DNA of 64,000 nt from an uncultured Alphaproteobacteria bacterium (GTDB taxonomy: Bacteria > Pseudomonadota > Alphaproteobacteria > SP197): NCBI GenBank assembly GCA_943787175.1, contig CALSLK010000032.1:1-64000 (forward strand), given 5' to 3'. Shown here one piece after another: positions 25,846-35,368 of the stretch (positions are counted from its first letter, which is position 1; the number at the start of each line of letters is the position of its first letter). The notes below the pieces were generated by a model that had not been told where the DNA came from, did not search any database, and worked only from the letters and a program-made list of their open reading frames with translations. A program made the position numbers and the translations under genes.

Positions 25846-26988
25846 ATGATCCGAAAGAATTTCATCTGGCTGATTGTTGCCGCCTTTGCCTGGCTGGGTG
25901 CTCCCGACACGCATGCATTTGAGACAACGGCAACAGAAGCAATCCTGATCGATGAGTCGACCGGCACCGTGCTTTTCGAGAAAAACGCTGATGCCATCAC
26001 GTTCCCGTCCTCCATGACCAAACTGATGACGGTCTATCTTATCTTCGAGAGACTGGCCGACGGCACACTCAGCCTGGACGATACCCTGGCTGTGAGCGAG
26101 AAGGCCTGGCGCATGGGCGGCTCCAAGATGTTCGTTGAGGTTGATACCCGCGTCAGCATCGCCGACCTGATCCGCGGCATCGTCGTCCAATCGGGCAACG
26201 ACGCCACCATCGTGGTCGCCGAGGGGCTTGCCGGTTCCGAAGAAGCATTTGCACGCGAGATGAGCGCGAAGGCCCGCGAACTTGGCATGCTCTCGACCTC
26301 GTACCGAAATGCATCGGGCTGGCCCGACCCTGAGCACGTGACGACCGTGCGCGATTTGTCGATCCTGGCACGCGCGACGATCGAGAATTTCCCCGAGTAC
26401 TACCCGTTCTATTCCGAAACCGAGTTCACCTTCAGCGACATCGAACAATCGAACCGCAATCCGTTGCTCTATGCGGGCATTGGTGCCGATGGAATGAAGA
26501 CGGGTCATACCGAGGCCGCAGGGTACGGCCTGGTCGGGTCTGCCATCCAGGGCGACCGACGCCTGATTGTCGTGATCAATGGCCTCGACAGCAATCAGGC
26601 GCGTGCATCGGAATCCCAACGCATTCTGGAATGGGGTTTCCGAGAGTTCGAGACCTATGACCTCTTTGCCGCTGGTGAAACCGTCGAAGAGGCAGAGGTC
26701 TGGTTGGGCGATGCCGGAACCGTGCCGTTGGTCCTGGGTGAAGACCTGGAACTCACGCTTTCGCGGGCATCAAGGCGCGACATGACGGTCAAGGTTATCT
26801 ACGAGGGGCCAATTCCGGCTCCTATCGCCGAAGGCACGCCGATCGCAAGCCTGATCATCGAGAGACCTGAGATGGTCACGGTCGAGCGCACCCTGCTGGC
26901 CGGGGCATCGGTTGGAGAGCTTTCGTTTCTAAGTCATTTGGGCTCCTCCATCGGTTATCTGGTATTCGGGCCGCCTTCAAACCCGTGA
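25846..26988 (+). CDS. D-alanyl-D-alanine carboxypeptidase (PBP5/6 type)
   Basis: A 380-residue low-molecular-mass penicillin-binding protein. The signal peptide ends at THA near residue 24. Active-site motifs: SxxK in SSMTKLM, SGN in VVQSGNDAT, KTG in GMKTGHTEAAG. A C-terminal PBP5_C beta domain follows, and the terminal region (SFLSHLGSSIGYLVFG) could be the membrane-anchoring helix. It trims the terminal D-Ala of pentapeptides. Its stop overlaps the tmk start (GTGA). Confidence 0.9.
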   Translation: MIRKNFIWLIVAAFAWLGAPDTHAFETTATEAILIDESTGTVLFEKNADAITFPSSMTKLMTVYLIFERLADGTLSLDDTLAVSEKAWRMGGSKMFVEVDTRVSIADLIRGIVVQSGNDATIVVAEGLAGSEEAFAREMSAKARELGMLSTSYRNASGWPDPEHVTTVRDLSILARATIENFPEYYPFYSETEFTFSDIEQSNRNPLLYAGIGADGMKTGHTEAAGYGLVGSAIQGDRRLIVVINGLDSNQARASESQRILEWGFREFETYDLFAAGETVEEAEVWLGDAGTVPLVLGEDLELTLSRASRRDMTVKVIYEGPIPAPIAEGTPIASLIIERPEMVTVERTLLAGASVGELSFLSHLGSSIGYLVFGPPSNP

Positions 26989-27611
26989 CCAGGGGCAGGT
27001 TCATCACGCTGGAAGGCGGCGAGGGGGCGGGAAAGTCCACGCAGATCCGTCGGCTGGCTGAATGGTTGCGTGCGGCCGGCCACGCCGAAGTTGTGATGAC
27101 GCGAGAACCTGGAGGTTCCCCCGGTGCCGAAGCGATCCGTGAGCTTCTGGTCAACGGAGAGGTTGACCGTTGGGATGGTGTGACCGAAGTCCTTCTTCAC
27201 TTTGCTGCACGGCGCGATCACGTCACCAGGACCATCGAACCGGCCCTTGCACGCGGTGCGTGGGTCATTTGCGACCGCTTCGCCGATTCCACCCGCGCCT
27301 ATCAGGGCATCGTGCAGGGGGCCGGTCTGGATATTGTTGAGGCAGCCTATGCCCTGGCTGTGGGAGATATGGAGCCTGACCTGACGCTGATCCTGGATAT
27401 TCCGGTCGAGACGGGGCTGGCTCGTGCGGCGGATCGAGGCGGCAGCGACCGCTATGAACGGATGGGACGTGATTTCCACGAGGCCCTGCGCGGCGCTTTT
27501 CTGAAGATTGGCGCGGATCACCCGGAACGTTGTGTCGTGATCGACGCCACGGGTGACGAGGACTCTGTCGAGAAGGCCATTCAGGCAGCGGTGGCAAGTA
27601 AATGGCCGTGA
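26985..27611 (+). CDS. tmk: thymidylate kinase
   Basis: A 208-residue dTMP kinase. The P-loop LEGGEGAGKSTQIRRL, the DR(Y/F) motif ICDRFADSTRAYQG, and the lid segment ADRGGSDRYERM with its Arg residues are present. The start is GTG 26985, overlapping the carboxypeptidase stop, and no separate ribosome-binding site is seen, so translation is probably coupled. tmk-holB-metG-tatD is a conserved order in alphaproteobacteria. Confidence 0.93.
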   Translation: MTRGRFITLEGGEGAGKSTQIRRLAEWLRAAGHAEVVMTREPGGSPGAEAIRELLVNGEVDRWDGVTEVLLHFAARRDHVTRTIEPALARGAWVICDRFADSTRAYQGIVQGAGLDIVEAAYALAVGDMEPDLTLILDIPVETGLARAADRGGSDRYERMGRDFHEALRGAFLKIGADHPERCVVIDATGDEDSVEKAIQAAVASKWP

Positions 27612-28726
27612 AAGAGGAAGACCCAGTTGATCCGCGCGAACATCCAGATTTGCCGGACAGTTCCGCCCCGGCACCGCGCGCGAACGCCGATCTGATCGGA
27701 CATGCCCAAGCTGAAAAACGCCTGGCTGCGGCAGCCAAGGACGGGACCATTGCCGGCGCCTGGCTGATTGGCGGGCCTGAAGGTATCGGCAAGGCCACGC
27801 TTGCTTACCGGCTGGGCCGTCACCTTCTGGCGGGCGGCGGCAACGATCTATTCGGCGATGCTGCTGACACTCTGGCCATGGATGAAGCCGATCCGGTGTT
27901 CTCCCGCGTTGCGGGCGGAGCGCATGGAGACCTGATGACAATCGGGATCGGTCTCAACAAGCAGGGCAAGAAACGCACCGAGATTGTCATCGAGGACATT
28001 CGACGGCTCGAGCCGTTCTTTCACCAATCAGCCGGTGAGGGCGGCTGGCGTATTGCCGTGATTGATGGCGCTGAACTGATGAACCGCAATGCCGCCAATG
28101 CCGCGCTGAAGCTGATTGAGGAGCCGCCACGGCAATCCGTCGTTTTGCTGGTGAGCCATGCGCCTTCACGATTGCTGCCGACCATCCGTTCGCGTTGCCG
28201 CAAGCTGAACCTTCGCCCACTGAAGGCCGAACAGGTCGCGCTGCTGCTCGAACAGTATCTGCCGGCTCTTCCGGAAGCTGATCGTTTGCCTCTGGCCCGC
28301 CTGTCAGAAGGCAGCATTGGTCGAGCCATGCGCCTTGATGACCTGGGTGGCCTTGATCTCTATCGCGAACTGATCGGCATGATCGGACAGGCGCCGCACA
28401 TGGACCCGGCAGCACTTCATGCCCTGGCGGACCGTTTGGGCCGCTATGGGCAGGATGCCGCCTGCCGGACCGCGCTTGGGTTCATGGGGGCATGGCTTGC
28501 CCGCCTGGTGCGCTCGGGCACAGGTGCAGGCACCGTTGCAGAGGCGGTTGTGCCCGGTGAGGCCGAGCTGATGGCGCGGCTGTCCGGCACAGGCAGCCTT
28601 GAACGCTGGGTGGACGTGTGGGAAAAGGTCGGCCGCCTTCGGGACCGGGCAGACAGCCTGAATATGGACCGCAAGCAGGTTGTGCTTGCTGCGTTCGGGG
28701 CCGTTGCAACCGCCGCCCGTTCCTGA
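27602..28726 (+). CDS. holB: DNA polymerase III delta' subunit
   Basis: A 374-residue clamp-loader subunit. The N-terminal AAA+ domain has IGGPEGIGKATLAYRLGRHL, the long variable insert after it, VIDGAELMNRNAANALKL cut here to AELMNRNAANA, and EEPPRQSVVLLVSH. ATG 27602 overlaps tmk by 10 bp. Delta' works with delta and DnaX to open the beta clamp and load it on primed DNA. Confidence 0.92.
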   Translation: MAVKEEDPVDPREHPDLPDSSAPAPRANADLIGHAQAEKRLAAAAKDGTIAGAWLIGGPEGIGKATLAYRLGRHLLAGGGNDLFGDAADTLAMDEADPVFSRVAGGAHGDLMTIGIGLNKQGKKRTEIVIEDIRRLEPFFHQSAGEGGWRIAVIDGAELMNRNAANAALKLIEEPPRQSVVLLVSHAPSRLLPTIRSRCRKLNLRPLKAEQVALLLEQYLPALPEADRLPLARLSEGSIGRAMRLDDLGGLDLYRELIGMIGQAPHMDPAALHALADRLGRYGQDAACRTALGFMGAWLARLVRSGTGAGTVAEAVVPGEAELMARLSGTGSLERWVDVWEKVGRLRDRADSLNMDRKQVVLAAFGAVATAARS

Positions 28727-28780
28727 AGCCCGAAAGTAGCCGCCTACCATCAACCTGAAGGCATCCTGAGGAGCCCTGGC

Positions 28781-30337
28781 ATGTCCGGGAAACCGAGCTT
28801 TTACGTCACGACGCCGATCTATTACGTCAACGACAATCCCCATATCGGCCACGCCTATACGACGCTGGCCTGCGATGTCATGGCCCGCTTCAAGCGTCTG
28901 GACGGGTTTGACGTAATGTTCCTGACCGGCACGGACGAGCATGGCCAGAAGGTCGAGAAAGCCGCAGAAGCTGCTGGTATGGACCCGCTTTCTTTTTGCG
29001 ATGGTGTCTCAGAAAACTTCCGTATCCTTGCGAAAGAATGGAACTTTTCGAACGACGACTTTATCAGAACGACAGAGCCCCGCCATGTTGAATCGGTTCA
29101 GGCGTTGTGGCGCAAGCTGGTCGAATCCGGTGATATCTACCTCGACCACTACGAGGGCTGGTATGCCGTGCGCGACGAGGCGTTCTATGCCGAGGATGAA
29201 CTGACGGATGGCCCCGACGGTCAGAAAGTCGCGCCGTCCGGTGCGCCAGTCGAGTGGGTCAAGGAACCCAGTTACTTCTTCCGGCTTTCGGCCTGGCAGG
29301 ATCGTCTGCTTGAGCTCTACAAAACGCGCCCGGACTTTATCCTGCCGGATTCCCGCAGAAACGAGGTGACAAGCTTCGTTGCCGGCGGTTTGCGTGACCT
29401 TTCGATCTCGCGGACCAGCTTTTCCTGGGGCATTCCCGTGCCTGATGATCCCGATCACATCATGTATGTCTGGATCGATGCCCTGACGAACTACATCACT
29501 GCAGCAGGTTACCCCGATGAAAAGGGCGAGATGTTCACTAAGTGGTGGCCCGCGCTCCATATCATGGGCAAGGACATCCTTCGCTTTCACGCAGTCTACT
29601 GGCCTGCCTTCCTGATGGCTGCCGGGATCAAGGTGCCCAAGCGCATCTATGCCCATGGCTGGTGGACCAGTGAAGGCCAGAAGATCTCCAAATCCCTGGG
29701 CAATGTGATTGTGCCGTCCGAGATCGTGGCCCGTTATGGGCTCGATCAGGTGCGCTACACGCTGATGCGCGAAGTAAACTTCGGCAACGACGGTGATTTC
29801 TCACACCGTGGTGCGGTTCAGCGCTGCAACCATGACCTTGCCAACGATTACGGCAACCTGGCCCAACGTTCGCTTTCGATGATCGCCAAGAACTGTGAGG
29901 GCAGGGTGCCCGAACATGGCGATTTCAGCGAGGCGGACCGCGCGTTGCTCGACAAGTCCTATGGCCTGCTTGAAGTTTGCCGCGGACATATTGACGCCCA
30001 GGCGTTCCACCTGATGCTCCAGTCGATCTGGGACGTCATTGGTGATGCCAACCGTTACGTCGACGACCAGGCGCCCTGGGCGCTGAAAAAGACCGACCCG
30101 GCGCGCGTGGCAACAGTGCTTTACGTGTTGGCCGAGAACATCCGCCATCTGGCGTTGCTGACCCAGCCTGTCATGCCAGAGACGTCGGCAAGGCTGCTCG
30201 ATCAGCTCGCGATCGCAGAGGACGCTCGGGATTTCTCTGCGCTTTCACGCGACCACGCACTGGTGCCTGGAACAGAGTTGCCCAAACCGCAGGGCGTGTT
30301 CCCACGTTATGTCGAGGAAGAGGGGGAGACGGCATGA
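28781..30337 (+). CDS. metG: methionyl-tRNA synthetase
   Basis: A 518-residue class I synthetase. The HIGH motif is in NDNPHIGHAYTTL (residues 21-24), the KMSKS loop reads KISKSLGN near residue 303, and the anticodon-binding helical domain follows (WALKKTDP). It lacks the C-terminal tRNA-binding EMAP-like extension of longer homologues, as usual for the short type. It charges initiator and elongator tRNA-Met. Its stop overlaps the tatD start by 4 bp. Confidence 0.95.
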   Translation: MSGKPSFYVTTPIYYVNDNPHIGHAYTTLACDVMARFKRLDGFDVMFLTGTDEHGQKVEKAAEAAGMDPLSFCDGVSENFRILAKEWNFSNDDFIRTTEPRHVESVQALWRKLVESGDIYLDHYEGWYAVRDEAFYAEDELTDGPDGQKVAPSGAPVEWVKEPSYFFRLSAWQDRLLELYKTRPDFILPDSRRNEVTSFVAGGLRDLSISRTSFSWGIPVPDDPDHIMYVWIDALTNYITAAGYPDEKGEMFTKWWPALHIMGKDILRFHAVYWPAFLMAAGIKVPKRIYAHGWWTSEGQKISKSLGNVIVPSEIVARYGLDQVRYTLMREVNFGNDGDFSHRGAVQRCNHDLANDYGNLAQRSLSMIAKNCEGRVPEHGDFSEADRALLDKSYGLLEVCRGHIDAQAFHLMLQSIWDVIGDANRYVDDQAPWALKKTDPARVATVLYVLAENIRHLALLTQPVMPETSARLLDQLAIAEDARDFSALSRDHALVPGTELPKPQGVFPRYVEEEGETA

Positions 30338-31122
30338 TGCTTGTCGACAGCCATTGTCATCTTGATTTCCCGGACTTTGCCGAGGAACTCGACGATGTCG
30401 TAGCCCGTGCCCGCGCGGCTGGTGTGGGAACGATCCAGACAATTTGCACCCGCATGACCAAGTTCGAGGACGTCCGTGCTCTGGCCCATCGGTTTGATGA
30501 CATGTATTGCTCTGTCGGTGTGCATCCCCACAATGTCGAAGAAGAAGGCGTTGTGCCGTCTGGTGAGATCGTCGCGCGTACCGGTGACCCCAAGGTGATC
30601 GGGATCGGTGAGACCGGGCTGGATTATTTCTATGATCACAGCCCGCGCGAGGAGCAGAAGGCAAGTTTCAGGGAACACATCACGGCATGCCGCGAAACCC
30701 AGTTGCCGCTGATCGTCCACACCCGTGATGCCGATGACGATACGATGGACATTCTCGAAGACGAGATGGGCAAGGGCGCCTTTCCGGGCCTGATTCACTG
30801 CTTCAGCTCCACGCGCGAGCTTGCACAGCGCAGTCTGGCGATCGGGTTTTCGATTTCGATCTCTGGCATCGCGACGTTCAAGAGCGCGCAATCGCTGCGC
30901 GATATCATTGTCGATGTGCCTGCCGAACGCATCCTGGTGGAGACCGATGCACCGTTCCTGGCGCCCGTGCCCAAACGCGGCAAGCGCAACGAGCCTGGTT
31001 TTGTGAGTCACACGGCCGCGCTGGTCGCGGACCTTAAAGCGATGCCTGAAGAAGAACTGGCGCGTGTGACGACCGACAATTTCTTTAATCTGTTCACAAA
31101 GGCAGCGCGCCCAAGCGCTTGA
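30334..31122 (+). CDS. tatD: TatD-family metal-dependent hydrolase
   Basis: A 262-residue TIM-barrel hydrolase. Metal ligands are seen in VDSHCHLDFPDF near the N-terminus, GIGETGLDY, the HTRDAD stretch, and the late VETDAPFLAP. TatD-type enzymes are 3'-5' DNA exonucleases or general metal-dependent phosphoesterases. It is the fourth gene of the tmk operon and is followed by an MBL hydrolase at 1 bp, a classical alphaproteobacterial order. Confidence 0.92.
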   Translation: MMLVDSHCHLDFPDFAEELDDVVARARAAGVGTIQTICTRMTKFEDVRALAHRFDDMYCSVGVHPHNVEEEGVVPSGEIVARTGDPKVIGIGETGLDYFYDHSPREEQKASFREHITACRETQLPLIVHTRDADDDTMDILEDEMGKGAFPGLIHCFSSTRELAQRSLAIGFSISISGIATFKSAQSLRDIIVDVPAERILVETDAPFLAPVPKRGKRNEPGFVSHTAALVADLKAMPEEELARVTTDNFFNLFTKAARPSA

Positions 31123-31123
31123 T

Positions 31124-31903
31124 ATGCAAGCAGTAATTCTAGGATGCGGTCCTTCCGCGGGCGTGCCCCAGATCGACCAGAGCTATCGGGACGGTATGCT
31201 CGATGATCCGCGCAATCACCGTCTGCGTTCCTCTATTTCCGTGGCACATGGTGCAACCCGGATCCTGGTCGATACCTCGCCTGACCTGCGCCAGCAGCTT
31301 CTGGGCGCCGAAATCACGCATCTGGATGCTGTTTGTTACACCCATGCCCATGCCGATCATTGCCATGGCATCGACGATTTGCGTCGTGTCTGCCAGGCAA
31401 TGGACCGCGCCATTCCGGCCTACGGCAACGCACAAACCCTGAAGGAGTTGGCGGAACGCTTCGCCTATGTGTTTGAAGAAAACGATCCGCGCTACGGCTG
31501 GTATGCGCCAACCCTGCATGCCCACGTGGTAGCGCGTGAGCCTTTCGAGGTCGGCAGCATTGGGGTCACGCCTTTTGCCCAGGACCATATCGTCATGGAA
31601 ACGCTGGGGTTCCGGTTTGACGCCGGCGGTCGATCAATCGCCTATTCCACGGATCTGAAGAACCTGGATGATCGGGGTTTTGATGTCGTATCGGGCATCG
31701 ACCTCTGGATCGTCGATTGCCAGAACATGACCGACAACCCGATCCACGGCGACCTGGAACGCACGCTGGGTTGGATCAGGCGTGCAGCGCCCAAACGCGC
31801 TGTGCTGACCCATATGAGCCAGGACATGGTCTGGGATGAGGTCAACGGATTGACGCCCGACAACGTCACACCTGCCTGGGACGGCATGGAAATCCTCTTC
31901 TAG
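31124..31903 (+). CDS. metallo-beta-lactamase-fold hydrolase (PhnP-like phosphodiesterase)
   Basis: A 259-residue MBL-fold protein. The zinc motif HAHADHCHGIDD replaces HxHxDH as THAHADH, and the other ligands lie in AYSTDLKNLDD and LTHMSQD. This group resembles PhnP (5-phosphoribosyl cyclic phosphodiesterase), but no phosphonate genes are nearby. The gene regularly follows tatD in alphaproteobacteria. The end is convergent with the 2OG oxygenase gene, with 3 bp between the stops. Confidence 0.87.
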   Translation: MQAVILGCGPSAGVPQIDQSYRDGMLDDPRNHRLRSSISVAHGATRILVDTSPDLRQQLLGAEITHLDAVCYTHAHADHCHGIDDLRRVCQAMDRAIPAYGNAQTLKELAERFAYVFEENDPRYGWYAPTLHAHVVAREPFEVGSIGVTPFAQDHIVMETLGFRFDAGGRSIAYSTDLKNLDDRGFDVVSGIDLWIVDCQNMTDNPIHGDLERTLGWIRRAAPKRAVLTHMSQDMVWDEVNGLTPDNVTPAWDGMEILF

Positions 31904-31906
31904 GAG

Positions 31907-32755
31907 CTAGTCACCGGGGCAGTCGGGGCCGAAGAAGATGCGCCGCAGGTAGACCGGCAGGCGCACGCCGGGTTCTTCCTCATAAGCCAGGATCAGCGAC
32001 ATACGGGCGCGATCGCCACCAATGTCGGTCACCCGGTGCAGGGTGTGGTTGCCGTTGATGATGACGAACGTTCCGGGTTTCGACCTGCGCCGTAACGGTG
32101 GATCGGATTCGCCCAGCACCAGGCCGCGTACGGCGTCGTAATTCTCATTCTCGGGGTCTCGAATCCCTGGCGCTGCCTCAAAATACCCGCCTTCATCGGC
32201 AGCCTGTAGCTGAAGGATGGTTGAGTACTTTGAACGATCGAAGTGCCAGGCAAGCTTGCCGCCAGGCTTGTAGAACTGCAGGACCAGCGCATTACTGGGA
32301 TCATCCTGCAGGAACAGCTCGCGCACCTTCAGGACGTCGGCAACGAAACGACGCAGTGGCGGCCATGCGTACAAGGCTGCACAGAGCGAACCCTGCATGT
32401 CGTGATAACCGACGCCATCGCGTACGGTCGGCGACATGATCTTGCCGGGGTGGCCGTCGGGCAGGGCATCAATCTCTGCGGGATCTATGCCATAGGGATT
32501 GCCGGTTTTGTCACAGTGAAAGGCCTTGGACTCCATCGTCCCGGCATCGGCCACGAGGCGCTCCACGCCCTCAGGCGTCAGAAACCCTTCCATGGGCAGG
32601 ATCTTCTCAGCCACAAGGCGATCATGCAGTGCATTGACCAGTGCCTGATAGGCCGGACTCTCGCGCTCCAGAAGCGGGTAACGCTCGAGATCGACGAGGC
32701 CGCCCGGATCGAGCCCTTGCAAGTTATCGATCGCTTCGCTTGTTCTGGTTGCCAT
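31907..32755 (-). CDS. 2-oxoglutarate/Fe(II)-dependent oxygenase-like protein
   Basis: A 282-residue protein with a double-stranded beta-helix core. The iron facial triad reads HFD in LAWHFDRSKYS and a distal His in NHTLHRVTD. The 2OG-binding Arg is in DRARMSLILAYE. Because the second position is Asp rather than Gly or Ala, a hydroxylase is more likely than a halogenase of the BesD type, which it broadly resembles in size. The natural substrate is not known. It stands alone on its strand. Confidence 0.75.
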   Translation of the reverse strand: MATRTSEAIDNLQGLDPGGLVDLERYPLLERESPAYQALVNALHDRLVAEKILPMEGFLTPEGVERLVADAGTMESKAFHCDKTGNPYGIDPAEIDALPDGHPGKIMSPTVRDGVGYHDMQGSLCAALYAWPPLRRFVADVLKVRELFLQDDPSNALVLQFYKPGGKLAWHFDRSKYSTILQLQAADEGGYFEAAPGIRDPENENYDAVRGLVLGESDPPLRRRSKPGTFVIINGNHTLHRVTDIGGDRARMSLILAYEEEPGVRLPVYLRRIFFGPDCPGD

Positions 32756-32840
32756 GGCATCCTCCGGTCAGGCAAGAACGCTAACCCGGATGAACGGCAG
32801 CAGTCGAGCGCCTAGCGGGTCAACCAGCGCGGAGGCTGGC

Positions 32841-33269
32841 ATGTCAGAGAGCCCTTCAGACGACGCTGAAATCGAAGACGCTATCTCTGCTTTCCCGCAA
32901 TCGGCGCGCGCCAGGCTGCTTTCCCTTCGTGCGATGATCCGCGAGGTCGCCGATGCAACACCGGGTGTGGGCCCGCTGACCGAAACCCTGAAATGGGGGC
33001 AGCCGGCCTTTCTGACTCCTGCGACCGGAAGCGGAACGACGTTGCGCCTGGGCGCCGACAAGAAGGCACCTGATGAGGTAAAACTCTATGTGCCGTGCCA
33101 GACCGACCTGATCGAGCAGTTCAGAACGCACTATGCCGATGAGCTGAGCTATTCAGGCAAACGCGCCGTGATCCCAGGTGACATGGGTCCGTCAGAAGAA
33201 GCAGCGCTGCGCCACTGCATTGCCCTGGCGCTGACCTATCACGCACGCAGGAAAAACCGGAGCAGGTGA
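32841..33269 (+). CDS. DUF1801-domain protein
   Basis: A 142-residue protein. The DUF1801 (YdhG-like) signature is visible in LRAMIREVADATPGV, ETLKWGQPAFL and the later YPADLS-equivalent region. ATG 32841 follows a GGAGG-type site; the frame can be read from 32754 but the extra residues are low complexity. The function of the family is unknown. The 5' end is close to the divergent 2OG oxygenase start (32755), with about 85 bp between them. Confidence 0.75.
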   Translation: MSESPSDDAEIEDAISAFPQSARARLLSLRAMIREVADATPGVGPLTETLKWGQPAFLTPATGSGTTLRLGADKKAPDEVKLYVPCQTDLIEQFRTHYADELSYSGKRAVIPGDMGPSEEAALRHCIALALTYHARRKNRSR

Positions 33270-33288
33270 GGGAACGCTGTCCTTCAGC

Positions 33289-33681
33289 CTAATCCTCAGA
33301 ACGGTCCGTACCTTCGCGGTTGCGGTCGTATCGGTGCTTGAGAGGAAACGGCGGTAACCAGGACTCTCGGCGGATGGTCCAGAGTTCATAGGTTGGCTTG
33401 AGCTGGTCTGGGTCATCGAGAGACCCCAGATTCACTTCGATTTCGTCATCGCTGCACCCAAAAACCGTCGAGCCGCAACGGGGACAGAAAAACCGACCGG
33501 CATAGTCGGCGGTCTCACCTTCGATTTTCACGGCATCCTGTGGGAACACCGCAGACGCGTGAAACAAGGCTCCATGGTGCTTGCGGCAATCCAGGCAATG
33601 ACAAAGACCGACCCGGTAAGGCTGGCCAGATGCCACTATTCGGACGTTGCCGCATGAACAGCCGCCTGTGAATTGCTCCAT
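33289..33681 (-). CDS. GFA-family zinc protein, second copy in the window
   Basis: A 130-residue Mss4-like protein with zinc ligands in GGCSCGNV, LCHCLDCRKHHG and FFCPRCGS. It belongs to the same superfamily as the protein at 16520 but is not a close copy. It is convergent with the DUF1801 gene. Glutathione-related VOC and GST genes lie just upstream, though both are broken. Confidence 0.85.
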   Translation of the reverse strand: MEQFTGGCSCGNVRIVASGQPYRVGLCHCLDCRKHHGALFHASAVFPQDAVKIEGETADYAGRFFCPRCGSTVFGCSDDEIEVNLGSLDDPDQLKPTYELWTIRRESWLPPFPLKHRYDRNREGTDRSED

Positions 33682-33752
33682 GATGGGTCTCCTTCAAAAT
33701 CAGGCCGACGACAGCAAGCCTTGACCTTATCACGGACACTGGAAGTCCTGAA

Positions 33753-34513
33753 TCAGGTGAGGGACTTCATGGTTTCGATTGCCACGAAGACGGTTCCGTC
33801 GGGGCCGTCATAAGCGAAACCTTCGAACCCTGCGCTGCGTTTTCCCACCTTCCGGAGCTTCTTGCCGGGCAGTTCCAGGTGCTGGAGCTCGATGAAGGCG
33901 TATGGCCTGGCCCAGAGCCATTCGCGGTTGGCCACCGGCTGTCAGATCGGGGTCGGGCAGCGCCTCGTCACTCCAGCAATAGAAATAGAGGCAAAAGGCG
34001 TACTCGTGCACTGGCTGGACCGACATCAGGCGCATGCCGAGTTCGCCTTCGAAGAAGGCCTTGGCCGCATCCAGGTCGGTCACGCGCAGGGTGATATGAG
34101 CAAGCGTGGCCTGGGCGGCAATGGGATGGCCATCGGGAGCAGGGGTGTGATGCCCCTCAAACCCCTGTTGCAGCAGTTCGATGATGAAGCCGTTGGGGTC
34201 GATGAGTTTGGCCATATAGCCGATATCGAGGAACTGGAGGGGGTCGGTGACCTCTGCACCACGGGAGCGCAGATACGCCACGGCAGCGTCGAGATCACGC
34301 AGCGTGATGCCGATCTTCAGAAGAAATCATGCTGTTTGGGTTTGTGGCGCGCAGAGGCCGTTGCGTGGAATGTCAGGCAGCATTGTGTGGCATCGAAACC
34401 GAAGGTCGGTTCATTCACGCTTCAAAGGTCTGCATGCCCAGCAAGTCAGCGTAAAACTCAGTCAGGCCTTCGCAGGACGCTACGCGCAGGCAATGCCTTG
34501 TGATCCGTTGCAT
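33753..34513 (-). pseudogene. two-domain VOC (glyoxalase-like) protein, frameshifted
   Basis: Fragments of three minus frames assemble into one protein from ATG 34513: MQRITRHCLRVASCEGLTEFYADLLGM, then KIGITLRDLDAAVAYLRS, YMAKLIDPNGFIIELLQQGF, then the second domain (LAHITLRVTDLDAAKAFFEG) ending in GFAYDGPDGTVFVAIE. Frame changes are needed near 34425, 34335 and 33935. Length would be about 250 residues, fitting a tandem VOC protein. Its start is fused in frame to the end of the GST gene across an A8 run (34515-34522 on the plus strand as T8), so an indel there is likely. Confidence 0.7.
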
Positions 34514-34514
34514 G

Positions 34515-35156
34515 GTTTTTTTTAAGGCTCCTGATGATCCGTAAGCGCGTTGGTGAGCGGGCCGTGCGCTGAGGCGCGCATAGTAAGCCTCCAGAACTGG
34601 AAACTTGTCGAGCAATCCCATCAGACGCGCCATGAAGCAGCTGTGTCGATCAGGATGTCCGCGCCAGAAAACCCGGTATCTAGAAGATGTTCACGGCCAT
34701 CCAGCGCCGTGGTGAGTACTTCGGCACGGGTTTCAAAGTCCTGTTTGCCTCGCTCAGCCAGTGCCTTGTCGTGTTGCGTGCCTGATGGTCGCATGCTTCC
34801 AGGGGCCGCAGCGTATTGTCGAAGAACATCATCAGGGCCGGATCGAGCTCGGCACAGGCAAAGATGCTCCATTGATAATAGTGGGCGCGCTGCACGGACC
34901 CACATGGCGGAGCCAATCCGGCAGAGGGATATTCGTCGATCAACTGAAGGACGATCGCGACCGACTCAAAGATGGTGTAGTCGCCGGTCCTTAGTGCGGG
35001 AACAAAACCGAGCGGATGCACAGCGCGGTAGTCTGGAGTATTCTGCTCACCATCGTGCAACACGACGGTACGGCTTGAATAGGAAGCTCCAAGCTCTTCG
35101 AGCACCCATTTGGCGCGCTGCGATCGTGTCGGTGGGTACTCATAGAGTTCGATCAC
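34515..35156 (-). pseudogene. glutathione S-transferase-family protein, frameshifted
   Basis: From ATG 35156 the protein reads MIELYEYPPTRSQRAKWVLE, a thioredoxin-fold GST N-domain start, with LGFVPALRTGDYTIFESVAI (the cis-Pro and ES glutathione site). The C-terminal helical domain is split over further frames: AERGKQDFETRAEVLTTALD, then ARLMGLLDKFPVLEAYYARL and RPAHQRAYG. Shifts fall near 34760 and 34625. The gene abuts the broken VOC gene and was probably co-transcribed with it. Confidence 0.72.
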
Positions 35157-35239
35157 GGGAAGTCTCGCTGACGGACATGAGAGTGAAGATTCATTTGTTT
35201 CAATAAGGTGCGGAATAAGAACAATATATCGTAGTTTCC

Positions 35240-35253
35240 ATAATATATATTAT
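35240..35253. repeat. 14-bp AT-only perfect palindrome near the IS insertion
   Basis: ATAATATATATTAT is a perfect palindrome in a distinctly AT-rich stretch (about 35205-35280), unlike the GC-rich surroundings. It lies some 50 bp outside the left end of the second IS element. Such islands are usual insertion targets and can carry promoters. No gene start depends on it visibly. Confidence 0.55.
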
Positions 35254-35368
35254 ACGACTTATCGAAGTGTCTGCCGTCAGCGCCTTTGGGACAGATTGGG
35301 TGGTTTTCATAAGGGAGTTTTCTGGCTCATCGCAGTGACCGTAGGGAACGAAGATGAGGCAGAAAACC

